Shown: positions 1-5,290, numbered from the stretch's first letter. The stretch: 5,714 nucleotides of DNA from Thermoprotei archaeon (GCA_003650865.1 QMSN01000073.1:1-5714), one strand, 5' to 3'. Translations and numbers: made by a program. Notes: generated from the sequence alone by a model not told the origin.

Positions 1-186
1 CACGGAGCTGTGATGGGTGTCTACCACTCATCTATGTACGTCGGCATGGGCTTAATACCCATAGCCGCTGGAGTCTTAAGCGACCTCTACGGTGCACCCT
101 CAACATTCGCCTTGACGTCGCTCGTGCTAGCAGCCTACACCATAGCCTTAGTGCTCCTATCCATGAGGACAAGAGGAAAAGTTTAG
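1..186 (+). CDS. C-terminal end of a membrane transporter, probably major facilitator superfamily (partial)
   Basis: Frame 1 is open from the first base to TAG at 184-186, giving 61 residues, so the gene begins outside the window. The visible part starts HGAVMGVYHSSMYVGMGLIP and continues with IAAGVLSDLYG. It looks like a late transmembrane helix, a short cytoplasmic turn, and a final helix (FALTSLVLAAYTIALVLLS) ending in a short basic tail (MRTRGKV). The 'small residues plus GxxxxY.S.MYVGMGLGP-like helix, then GxLxDxxG' arrangement is typical of the last two helices of MFS permeases, where the D.YG turn precedes helix 12. It would act in the cytoplasmic membrane; the substrate cannot be inferred from this piece. 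Assignment to MFS rests on pattern recognition of a short fragment, so another polytopic transporter family remains possible. Confidence 0.7.
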   Translation, partial: HGAVMGVYHSSMYVGMGLIPIAAGVLSDLYGAPSTFALTSLVLAAYTIALVLLSMRTRGKV

Positions 187-207
187 TTTAGAGAGAGACT
201 TGCTGTA

Positions 208-215
208 GTGAGGTG
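208..215 (+). promoter_or_regulatory. Ribosome-binding site that decides the start at 222
   Basis: GTGAGGTG matches the core complementary to the 3' end of archaeal 16S rRNA and lies 6 bases before ATG 222. Its last three bases are the in-frame GTG at 213, which would otherwise be taken as a start three codons earlier. The motif is better explained as the ribosome-binding site for ATG 222. Confidence 0.55.
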
Positions 216-221
216 CCTGCC

Positions 222-440
222 ATGCCGAACCCCTTGTCGAGATACAAAATCGAGCTTGAGAGAACTGGCTACGAGCAGCTAGATGTCTACAGGTACCCGG
301 ACCACGACGAGGTTAGAGTTAAGACGCCTAGCGGAGAGGTGCTCTTAGTGAAGCTTCCAACGCACAGAGAGAGCATGAGCATAGAGGAGTTCAAGGAGCA
401 CGTGGTCAAGGCAGCTAAGAAGAAAGAGAAAGAGAAATAA
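222..440 (+). CDS. Small basic-tailed protein of unknown function (72 aa)
   Basis: I do not recognise this protein. The start is set at ATG 222 because GAGGTG sits 6 bases upstream; the GTG at 213 is in frame and would add MPA but overlaps that motif. The sequence suggests two or three beta strands in the first two thirds (RYKIELERTGYEQLDVYRY, then DEVRVKTPSGEVLLVKL). A single helix follows (SIEEFKEHVVKAAKKKEKEK) with a lysine/glutamate-rich tail typical of thermophile small proteins. There is no signal peptide, membrane segment, cysteine or metal site, so it should be a soluble cytoplasmic protein. It follows the transporter stop by 35 bases and precedes another small orphan gene. Codon use resembles its neighbours and the reading frame lacks stops, so a real gene is likely; the role is unknown. 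Confidence 0.7.
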   Translation: MPNPLSRYKIELERTGYEQLDVYRYPDHDEVRVKTPSGEVLLVKLPTHRESMSIEEFKEHVVKAAKKKEKEK

Positions 441-460
441 GGTCACGAAGCTAACACAAA

Positions 461-469
461 GTGTAAAAG
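461..469 (+). promoter_or_regulatory. Candidate TATA box before the gene at 497
   Basis: GTGTAAAAG lies after an A/C-rich stretch. Its centre (about 466) places a transcription start near 492, only a few bases before ATG 497, which suggests a leaderless or near-leaderless transcript and favours ATG 497 over GTG 488. The motif is a loose match and the call is inferred from spacing. Confidence 0.4.
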
Positions 470-496
470 CCCCTCGAGAAGCGAGACGTGGGTTTA

Positions 497-832
497 ATGG
501 CCAGGATCGTCTTGGGCTACCCAGCTGGAGGCCGAACTCCTCAAGACCTCGTGGCTCAAGTGTACCACGGACTTCTAAGCCAAGGAGTTAACGTGCAGTA
601 CACGAGCCCTACATCAATTAGGATCAAGAAGGGAGCTCTAGTCTTCTGGGAGGGCACAGCGGACTTAAGGGCTTACCAGAACGGCCCCTACGTCGAGCTC
701 GAGATATCATCCTCAGAGAAGAAGTCCTTCCTCTTGGGAGGGCTCGTCGGCATGAGTAGGGCTAAGGCGGCTAGGGAGGGCATGATCAGGACCATAACGT
801 CCATACTAGGGCAGCCAGCCTACATGAGGTAG
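497..832 (+). CDS. Small protein of unknown function (111 aa)
   Basis: I do not recognise a family. ATG 497 is preferred because a TATA-like GTGTAAAAG lies about 30 bases upstream, predicting transcription to begin just before it. GTG 488 is in frame and would add MGL. The N-terminal half reads as a compact alpha/beta segment: strand MARIVLGYPAG, helix TPQDLVAQVYHGLLSQ, then strands VNVQYTSPTSIRIKKGALVFWEG, ADLRAYQNG and YVELEIS. The C-terminal 30 residues form a glycine-rich, then basic, helix (LLGGLVGMSRAKAAREGMIRTITSILGQ). The LLGGLVGM segment is too short and too close to charged residues to be a confident membrane span. There are no cysteines or evident catalytic residues. It may be co-transcribed with the oxidoreductase 60 bases downstream. 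The function is unknown. Confidence 0.72.
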   Translation: MARIVLGYPAGGRTPQDLVAQVYHGLLSQGVNVQYTSPTSIRIKKGALVFWEGTADLRAYQNGPYVELEISSSEKKSFLLGGLVGMSRAKAAREGMIRTITSILGQPAYMR

Positions 833-879
833 AGGGCTTAGCCTTAGAGGAGTTTGGCCTTTAGAGCGCTTAGGCTAGT

Positions 880-883
880 GGAG
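880..883 (+). promoter_or_regulatory. Ribosome-binding site for the oxidoreductase start at 893
   Basis: GGAG lies 9 bases before GTG 893. In-frame TTG 854 and GTG 878 further upstream lack a comparable motif. Translation from 893 also puts the first Rossmann strand (MKFLVVGYG) at the protein N-terminus, as is usual for this family. Confidence 0.5.
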
Positions 884-892
884 TGTGTCAAC

Positions 893-2002
893 GTGAAGTT
901 CCTAGTGGTAGGTTACGGGCGTGTTGGGAGGGCTGTAGCTGCGATCTTGAAGTCCAAGGGGTTTAGAGTGGAGGCAGTTGACCGCGAGCGTATATGTAAA
1001 GACTTGATAGACGTGCTCCACATCCTGGACGCGTCGAGGAACCTCAAGCTCATAGCTGAATTAGCTGAGAGCTTCGACTGCACCTGTGGGTGTCTGCCAA
1101 GCAAAGAGGGCTTTAAGTTCATGGCTTCTCTAGCTGAGAAGAGGCTGAAGCTCGTAGACGTCTCCTTCACCTACGAGAGCCCCCTAAAGCTGAGCCAATT
1201 AGCCTCTGAGAGAGGGTCGCTTATACTGCCAGACTGTGGGTTAGCCCCCGGCTTGAGCAACATGTTCGTAGGGCTCTGCAGGAAAACTCTAGGCCCCTTA
1301 GCTAAGGTGGAGATAAGGGTTGGAGGCATACCGGAGAAGCCTGAACCCCCACTCTACCACTCAACTTCTTGGTCTGCTGAGGACCTCATTGAGGAGTACA
1401 CGAGACCAGCTAGGTACGTCGAGGATGGAGTTGTTAAGTCCATTAACCCCCTAGACTCGAAGCTTCAAGTCGAGGTCTTCGACCTCAGGCTTGAGGGCTT
1501 CGTGAGCGATGGGCTTAGAACACTCCTGAGGATGGAGGGGAGGCCTAGGAGCATGAGGGAGGTCACGCTGAGGTGGCCTGGACACCTAGATGTCATGAAG
1601 CTCCTCTTAGAGCTGGGGTTTCTAGGCGATGAGGTGATTGACGTTCAGGGGGTCGAGGTTAAGGCTAAGAGCTTAACGGCTAAGCTCTTGGAGTCCCGCT
1701 TCAAGTCGAGCCGCGACGTGGTTTTAATGGAGGTCGAAGCCGAGAGCGAGAAGGGAGAGAAGGCCTTGCTGAGGCTTCGAGGGTCTACTAGCCACTGGGG
1801 CTTAACCGCCATGGCTCTAGCCACAGGAGCTGTGTGCTCTCAAACAGCTGTGTTCGTGGCTGAGGGGCTTGCTGACAACGTTACTGGAGTAGTTCCTCCA
1901 GAGGATATCCCGAACTTAGAGTTGCTGGTGGCGAGGATCCTGAAGGAGCTTAGATCCCTCGGGTTTGAGGTCGAGGTCTTCGGGTTAGACTTAGAGCACT
2001 AG
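893..2002 (+). CDS. Saccharopine dehydrogenase / L-lysine dehydrogenase family NAD(P)-dependent oxidoreductase
   Basis: This is a 369-residue cytoplasmic oxidoreductase of the Lys9/lysine 6-dehydrogenase family. Starting at GTG 893, residues 3-16 form the Rossmann strand and GYGRVG nucleotide loop. Asp30 at the end of the second strand suggests NAD rather than NADP preference. Family hallmarks follow in order: VDVSF (88-92), PDCGLAPGLSN (113-123), VGGIPEKPEPPLY (143-155), SW.AEDLIEEYT (159-170), EGF.SDGLRTLL (201-212) and TLRWPGH (225-231). The end holds the usual TGAVCSQTAVFVAEGL helix and a PPEDI segment. Length matches archaeal homologues. Known relatives oxidise saccharopine or the epsilon-amino group of lysine; the exact substrate cannot be read from sequence. 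An oddity is CTCGCLPS (63-70), three alternating cysteines where relatives usually have small hydrophobic residues beside the nucleotide. A TTG at 854 would add 13 atypical residues. Confidence 0.88.
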   Translation: MKFLVVGYGRVGRAVAAILKSKGFRVEAVDRERICKDLIDVLHILDASRNLKLIAELAESFDCTCGCLPSKEGFKFMASLAEKRLKLVDVSFTYESPLKLSQLASERGSLILPDCGLAPGLSNMFVGLCRKTLGPLAKVEIRVGGIPEKPEPPLYHSTSWSAEDLIEEYTRPARYVEDGVVKSINPLDSKLQVEVFDLRLEGFVSDGLRTLLRMEGRPRSMREVTLRWPGHLDVMKLLLELGFLGDEVIDVQGVEVKAKSLTAKLLESRFKSSRDVVLMEVEAESEKGEKALLRLRGSTSHWGLTAMALATGAVCSQTAVFVAEGLADNVTGVVPPEDIPNLELLVARILKELRSLGFEVEVFGLDLEH

Positions 2003-2491
2003 GAACTTCACTATGAGGGCGAGTAGGATTGCTAAGGCGATCACGGTGGAGCTCAGGAACACCACATCTAAGCCTTGAGGTGAAGCTCCACTAGCTGAAG
2101 CCCCACTACAGCTTATCGTGGCCGTCTTGACGAGCTCCCCATTCACGTAGAACTTCAACTCGTAGTTGCCCGGAGGTAAGCTCCAGCTATGGCTCTTCAC
2201 AGTCACAACTTGAGCTGCAGGACCTCTCCACATGTTCACGACTGAGTGGATTATGACTGTGCCCTCGTCGACAACGATGGGTCCCCATAGCACTAAGAAG
2301 CCCGCGTGGGGAAAGGTTATCTTAATCGTAAGCTCCACCGTAGAGTCACAGGTCCAAGAAACCTCCACTTGGCTAGGATCTGGAGTGTAGGGCTCCCACT
2401 CATCTCCTCCACTTGAAGCGCAGCATGTGGCTAGGGCTGCGAATGCTAGGGCTAGAGCCACCACGGTGATGAGTAATTGCTTGACGTTCAC
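1991..2491 (-). CDS. Secreted, membrane-tethered small protein with a beta-rich outer domain (166 aa)
   Basis: The family is not recognised. Residues 1-25 are a signal peptide or N-terminal anchor: NVK followed by the hydrophobic LLITVVALALAFAALAT and then CCASSGG. The central domain (about 40-128) is strand-rich, with VEVSWTCDSTVELTIKITF, GFLVLWGPIVV and an immunoglobulin-like closing hairpin (LPPGNYELKFYVNGELVKTATISC). Cys48 and Cys128 at its two ends could form a disulfide. A flexible Ser/Ala/Gly/Pro linker (129-139) leads to a C-terminal transmembrane helix (about 142-164). The likely location is outside the membrane, held by the C-terminal helix. LATC at 20-23 resembles a lipobox, but Thr before Cys is unusual, so lipid attachment is doubtful. 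GTG 2491 is chosen because GGTG lies 6 bases upstream. The last 12 bases overlap the oppositely directed oxidoreductase gene. Confidence 0.8.
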   Translation of the reverse strand: MNVKQLLITVVALALAFAALATCCASSGGDEWEPYTPDPSQVEVSWTCDSTVELTIKITFPHAGFLVLWGPIVVDEGTVIIHSVVNMWRGPAAQVVTVKSHSWSLPPGNYELKFYVNGELVKTATISCSGASASGASPQGLDVVFLSSTVIALAILLALIVKFLVL

Positions 2492-2497
2492 AGTTTA

Positions 2498-2501
2498 CAC
2501 C
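2498..2501 (-). promoter_or_regulatory. Ribosome-binding site for the secreted protein
   Basis: On the minus strand GGTG stands 6 bases before GTG 2491 (TTGGTGTAAACTGTG). It supports this start. The GTG inside the motif is followed at once by TAA, so it cannot itself be the start. Confidence 0.5.
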
Positions 2502-2524
2502 AAGAGCTTATGTGAGTGGGGACA

Positions 2525-2534
2525 ATAAAAGTGA
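2525..2534 (-). promoter_or_regulatory. Candidate TATA box for the secreted protein; possible T-rich terminator for the DUF1464 gene
   Basis: On the minus strand this reads as a CTTTTATTG tract about 38 bases before GTG 2491, predicting a start of transcription near 2504 and a leader of about a dozen bases. The same T-rich tract lies about 30 bases past the stop codon of the upstream DUF1464 gene and could also serve as its oligo-T terminator. Both readings are inferred from base composition and position. Confidence 0.4.
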
Positions 2535-2561
2535 GCTGGTGTTCTAAGGAGTGAAACGCGT

Positions 2562-3692
2562 TTAAGAGCTCGTCAGGAGCTTAACTGTTATGTTGCTCCT
2601 CTTCGGGTGAACTATGTAGTCGAGAGCTGTGCCCTTGGCCTCCGGAATCCTCATCCACTTCACGAGCTCCTTAAACCTGCCTCCAGCTAAGCCATCTGCA
2701 ACTATGGCGTAGCCCTGAGCAGCCTCCTTAACCTCTTTGGCGCCCTCAAGCCACCCAACCTGCCTGACCTCCCCGTGGAGGCTAAGCCTCTCCTCTACGA
2801 GCTCCCTCACCCCCTTAACCCTCGTAAGCCTCCCTGAAAGCAGTATCTCCCTAGGCCTTCGAACCGAGACCTTCATGGATGCAACCATCTTCTCAACGCC
2901 CTCAACAATAGCCTCTAGGACCCCCCTACACCTCTCGTCGCTGGCAGCTCTCTCGACAAGCTGCTCTGGGAGCTGGACGCCAGCAGCTGTTGAGCCTCCT
3001 CCAGTGAATATGTCGCTCTTCTCCCACCGCCCAACCAGCTGGACGAGCTCAGCATCCAATCCTCCAGCTGTCAAGAAGCCCATGTGCCCAGTGGTTCCAC
3101 CTATGCCGTCAACTATTCTGCCCTCCTCAACCCCTATGACTGCGTTGTACCCGAAGCCCATCTCCACGAGTATGAAGGAGACGTTCTTGTATTCCAAGCC
3201 GAGCCTCCTAGCTTGGTCGTAGACGCCGAGCACAGCTATGCACATCTTGTCGGCTGTGCCCATGTCTATCCTGTTTATCTTCCTGTACCATGGAACTGTG
3301 GGCAGGTGTATGACTGCTGGGATGAAGCACACGGGCATGTCCCTCCTCTTCATCTCCACAGTGGCCCTAACCATGGCGTGGTACACCATTATCCCTATGT
3401 CGCCCCTCTTAAGCGCTGACTCGACGTCCTCCTTCCTGACGAGCAGCAAGTCATAGAGGGCAAACCCCTCCGGATCCTCGATGTCCCTCAGGTGGGTTAC
3501 CTTAACGCCGTAGCCTGATGGACCAACTATGAGGTCCACACCTCCCGCTGCTTCAAGCCCCTCTATGAGGGCCTCAGGGCCCTTAGCCACCTCAGGAGTC
3601 GGTATGACCTTCTCGTAGAAGACCCTGCCATCGTCGAGGCCGCATATGTCGAAGCTGAAGGTGCCGGGGTCTACCCCGAGGACTCTGACCAA
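2562..3692 (-). CDS. DUF1464 family protein, ASKHA-fold putative kinase
   Basis: This 376-residue cytoplasmic protein belongs to the archaeal DUF1464 family, which shares the acetate/butyrate kinase-like ASKHA ATPase fold. The N-terminus carries the phosphate-1 motif GVDPGTFSFD (6-15), with an acidic residue and GT as in ATP-binding members. GPSGYGVKV (57-65), RIDMGTADK (141-149) and the phosphate-2-like stretch LVEMGFGYNAVIGVEEGRIV (175-194) with GIGGTTGHMG (196-205) follow. The adenosine-side motif is ILLSGRLTR (283-291). Length and motif order agree with the family. No substrate has been established for it to my knowledge. The start is TTG 3692, preceded by GGGGG at 7 bases; no better in-frame start is visible and the GVDPGT motif needs a start here. 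The gene is divergent from the beta-RFAP synthase gene, which hints at a link with C1-carrier metabolism, but that is inference. Confidence 0.88.
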   Translation of the reverse strand: MVRVLGVDPGTFSFDICGLDDGRVFYEKVIPTPEVAKGPEALIEGLEAAGGVDLIVGPSGYGVKVTHLRDIEDPEGFALYDLLLVRKEDVESALKRGDIGIMVYHAMVRATVEMKRRDMPVCFIPAVIHLPTVPWYRKINRIDMGTADKMCIAVLGVYDQARRLGLEYKNVSFILVEMGFGYNAVIGVEEGRIVDGIGGTTGHMGFLTAGGLDAELVQLVGRWEKSDIFTGGGSTAAGVQLPEQLVERAASDERCRGVLEAIVEGVEKMVASMKVSVRRPREILLSGRLTRVKGVRELVEERLSLHGEVRQVGWLEGAKEVKEAAQGYAIVADGLAGGRFKELVKWMRIPEAKGTALDYIVHPKRSNITVKLLTSS

Positions 3693-3724
3693 GGCTATTC
3701 CCCCCGGCTTCCTAAGGCCTTAAG

Positions 3725-3735
3725 CCCTAAAAACG
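3725..3735 (-). promoter_or_regulatory. Candidate TATA box for the DUF1464 gene
   Basis: Minus-strand GTTTTTAGGGC is centred about 37 bases before TTG 3692. Transcription from it would begin near 3703 and give a leader of about ten bases containing the GGGGG motif. A second AT-rich CTTAAGG a few bases closer is an alternative. Confidence 0.4.
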
Positions 3736-3777
3736 TTAACGCGCTGAAGCACTGTCATGAGCTCGAGCCGCCCAAGA

Positions 3778-3787
3778 AGTTTTTAAG
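3778..3787 (+). promoter_or_regulatory. TATA box for the beta-RFAP synthase gene
   Basis: AGTTTTTAAG, preceded by a purine-rich GAAG that could be the TFB recognition element, is the best TATA match in this intergenic region. Transcription would start near 3809-3811, leaving a leader of about 36 bases with AAGGTGG near its end. Confidence 0.55.
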
Positions 3788-3810
3788 AGAGCATAGCCAT
3801 AGGCGTAGAG

Positions 3811-3825
3811 AGGCTTGAAGAGCCT
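3811..3825 (+). repeat. Small inverted repeat in the beta-RFAP synthase leader
   Basis: AGGCT-TGAAG-AGCCT is a perfect 5-bp stem with a 5-base loop just after the predicted transcription start. It is short enough to be chance, and no recognised riboswitch or regulator site matches it. Confidence 0.3.
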
Positions 3826-3834
3826 TAGAAGCTC

Positions 3835-3841
3835 AAGGTGG
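3835..3841 (+). promoter_or_regulatory. Ribosome-binding site that favours the start at 3847
   Basis: AAGGTGG lies 5 bases before TTG 3847. It contains the in-frame GTG at 3838 that would be the longest-ORF start, and nothing similar precedes that GTG. Starting at 3847 gives MRVWVSAPSRLHFG, the short lead-in normal for this family. Confidence 0.5.
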
Positions 3842-3846
3842 TTGCT

Positions 3847-4785
3847 TTGAGGGTTTGGGTTAGCGCCCCTTCGAGGCTCCACTTCGGGATGGTAAACCCC
3901 GTAGGGGCTAACGGCAGGATCTACGTCTCCTTGGGGGTCGGCATAGAGGAGCCTAGGACAGTTGTTGAGGCTGAGCTCTCAGATTCACTGGTCGTTGAGG
4001 GCGTTCAGAGAAGGCTTGCGTTGAGGTTTGCTGAGAGGACGGCTAAAGCGTTTGGGGTTTACCAGGCGAAGGTTAAGGTACACTCAACAGCTCCTAGACA
4101 CGTCGGGTTGGGGTCAACGACTCAACTAGCCCTGTCAGTCGCCTACGCCATGCTCACCCTAAATAGAGTTGACGAGGATGTCCCAGTGGTCTCCAAGGCC
4201 TTAGGCCTAGGCAGGCAGTCTGGTGTTGGAACCTACGTATTTGAGCGTGGAGGATTCGTGTTGGATGGAGGGCATGGGGGCAGGGGCTCATTCCCCCCAC
4301 TAGTCCTCAGAGCTAGTGTGCCGGACTGGTGGAGGTTCATAGTCGTCATACCCATGGGTAGAGGGGTTAGCGGTAGAGCAGAGCAGAGGGCCTTTGAGGT
4401 GCTTGAGCCCACGCCCGAGAGCTCTAAGCTCGTGGGGCAAGCCTCAAGCATAGTGCTCTGCAAGCTCCTACCAGCCCTAGTGGACGAGGACTTAGAGGGC
4501 TTCGGGAGGGCTCTTACAGAGCTTCAGGAGACAGTTGGCTCCATGTTCTCAGGAGTTCAAGGAGGACGTTACAACCCTGCATCAGCTAGAGTTATAGAGG
4601 TCCTCAAGAACCTGAAGGTTGAGGGCTACGGGCAGAGCTCTTGGGGTCCAGCTGTCTACGCTGTAACGAGTGATGACAAGGCTGAAGTCCTAGCTGGTAG
4701 GATTAAGAAGAGGCTTAAGATGAAGAGCAGGGTCTTCGTCGTCAAGGCTGACAACCAGGGCGCCAGCATAACTATGACAGGCTGA
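3847..4785 (+). CDS. Beta-ribofuranosylaminobenzene 5'-phosphate (beta-RFAP) synthase, GHMP-kinase fold
   Basis: This enzyme family condenses phosphoribosyl pyrophosphate with 4-aminobenzoate or 4-hydroxybenzoate, losing CO2 and pyrophosphate. It is the committed step to methanopterin-type C1 carriers in the archaeal cytoplasm. The 312 residues from TTG 3847 hold the family signatures: APSRLHFGM (7-15); the GHMP glycine-rich loop APRHVGLGSTTQLALSVAYA (82-101); GLGRQSGVGTYVFERGGFVLDGG (120-142); WWRFIVVIPMGRGVSGRAE (161-179); GGRYNP (239-244); and GQSSWGPAVYA (262-272). Length is typical. The GTG at 3838 would add MVA, but it lies inside the AAGGTGG motif. It has its own TATA box and is divergent from the DUF1464 gene. 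No other methanopterin, methanogenesis or folate gene is visible, so whether the product serves methanopterin or another modified pterin is open. Confidence 0.92.
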   Translation: MRVWVSAPSRLHFGMVNPVGANGRIYVSLGVGIEEPRTVVEAELSDSLVVEGVQRRLALRFAERTAKAFGVYQAKVKVHSTAPRHVGLGSTTQLALSVAYAMLTLNRVDEDVPVVSKALGLGRQSGVGTYVFERGGFVLDGGHGGRGSFPPLVLRASVPDWWRFIVVIPMGRGVSGRAEQRAFEVLEPTPESSKLVGQASSIVLCKLLPALVDEDLEGFGRALTELQETVGSMFSGVQGGRYNPASARVIEVLKNLKVEGYGQSSWGPAVYAVTSDDKAEVLAGRIKKRLKMKSRVFVVKADNQGASITMTG

Positions 4786-4810
4786 GTAATGCTGCGGTAA
4801 CACAAACCTT

Positions 4811-4817
4811 GATAAAC
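4811..4817 (+). promoter_or_regulatory. Candidate TATA box before the gene at 4847
   Basis: GATAAAC is centred about 33 bases before ATG 4847, predicting transcription to begin near 4840. That leaves a leader of only a few bases overlapping GGGAG (4838-4842). It is a modest motif supported mainly by spacing. Confidence 0.35.
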
Positions 4818-4846
4818 CTCCAATTCTCGACCCCTCTGGGAGTGCT

Positions 4847-5167
4847 ATGAGGGAGATAGTGGTCAAGGTCGACAACGAGGAGTACAGGATGATAATGAAC
4901 TTCAAGAAGGTCTACGATACTGTCGTCGAGTACGAGAGCGACTTCAACGAGTACATGAGGGACGTGATAAGGGAGGGGCTCAATAAGATGCTGACGGACC
5001 TACCCCCCAAGAACGTCAGCGTCCTCCTGAAGACCATACAAGCCATGTTCAGGGAGAACCCTGAGTTTGTGTGCAACTTCATAGTTCAAGTGCTGAAGAA
5101 GGGCTCCAACATAAGCCAAGAGGAGGAGCAGAGGATCAAGGAGATAAGGGGGCACTACATCTCCTAG
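4847..5167 (+). CDS. Small helical protein with a ribbon-helix-helix-like N-terminus (106 aa)
   Basis: No named family is recognised. ATG 4847 follows GGGAG by 4 bases, and a TATA-like GATAAAC lies about 33 bases upstream. Residues 3-9 (EIVVKVD) look like one beta strand, 10-27 (NEEYRMIMNFKKVYDTVV) a first helix, and 33-50 (FNEYMRDVIREGLNKMLT) a second helix. The FNEYMRDVIREGL segment resembles the second helix of ribbon-helix-helix DNA-binding proteins such as CopG/AbrB-type archaeal regulators, and the strand would supply the DNA-contacting ribbon. Residues 56-85 and 90-102 are further helices, possibly for oligomerisation or ligand binding. There is one cysteine (76) and no membrane segment. 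A regulator is plausible but unproven; a purely structural helical protein is the alternative. No toxin gene sits beside it, so a toxin-antitoxin pair is not supported. Confidence 0.75.
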   Translation: MREIVVKVDNEEYRMIMNFKKVYDTVVEYESDFNEYMRDVIREGLNKMLTDLPPKNVSVLLKTIQAMFRENPEFVCNFIVQVLKKGSNISQEEEQRIKEIRGHYIS

Positions 5168-5184
5168 CGGCTTTGAGGAGGGCC

Positions 5185-5243
5185 TCTGATACCCCTTGGA
5201 GACGTCACAGCTCGAGCTCAGCTGGCATGACTCTCGTCATAGG
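5185..5243 (-). ncRNA. Weak candidate box C/D-like sRNA
   Basis: Read on the minus strand: C-like ATGACGA (5240-5234), a 12-base segment, a perfect D' CTGA (5221-5218), a 9-base spacer, C'-like GTGACGT (5208-5202), a 13-base segment, then CAGA (5188-5185) where D should be CTGA. The two deviations in the terminal pair, C box U5 to C and D box U2 to A, fall on the same U-U position of the kink-turn, so the sheared G-A pairs and closing G-C pair are kept. TTTAAA 5272-5277 would start transcription about 8 bases before the C box. The non-consensus D box keeps confidence low, and I recognise no target. Confidence 0.25.
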
Positions 5244-5270
5244 CCCAAAGTGAAAAGAGTGGAAGCGCAG

Positions 5271-5278
5271 ATTTAAAC
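5271..5278. promoter_or_regulatory. Palindromic TATA-like element
   Basis: ATTTAAAC holds a symmetric TTTAAA. Facing left it lies about 26 bases before 5248, just ahead of the minus-strand C/D-like layout. Facing right it would start transcription near 5300, where I see no product. The direction is unresolved. Confidence 0.3.
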
Positions 5279-5290
5279 GCTAAGCTCAGG

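Noticed and set aside
20..24. Possible lipobox LATC in the secreted protein (residues 20-23)
   Set aside because: Thr before the Cys is a poor match to the usual small residue, and the protein already has a C-terminal membrane helix, so lipid attachment was not called. The coordinates given here are protein residues.
913..1170. Minus-strand open frame of 85 codons
   Set aside because: It is antisense to the Rossmann domain of the oxidoreductase, which has strong family motifs. The translation is Ser/Arg-rich and featureless.
2737..3456. Three overlapping plus-strand open frames (2737-3222, 3084-3419, 3238-3456)
   Set aside because: They lie wholly antisense to the DUF1464 gene, have low-complexity Ser/Thr/Pro-rich or His-rich translations, and lack promoter or ribosome-binding signals. 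The minus-strand frame carries all family motifs.
4233..4463. Minus-strand open frame of 76 codons
   Set aside because: It is antisense to the conserved core of beta-RFAP synthase, with a Pro/Thr/Ser-rich shadow translation.
4690..4905. Minus-strand open frame of 71 codons bridging two genes
   Set aside because: It crosses the end of beta-RFAP synthase and the start of the helical protein on the opposite strand, and covers the promoter of the latter. It has no motif.
5071..5253. Plus-strand open frame running past 5167 in another frame
   Set aside because: It overlaps the end of the helical protein out of frame, and its translation is basic and Ser-rich without structure. The extension into the intergenic stretch has no start signal of its own.
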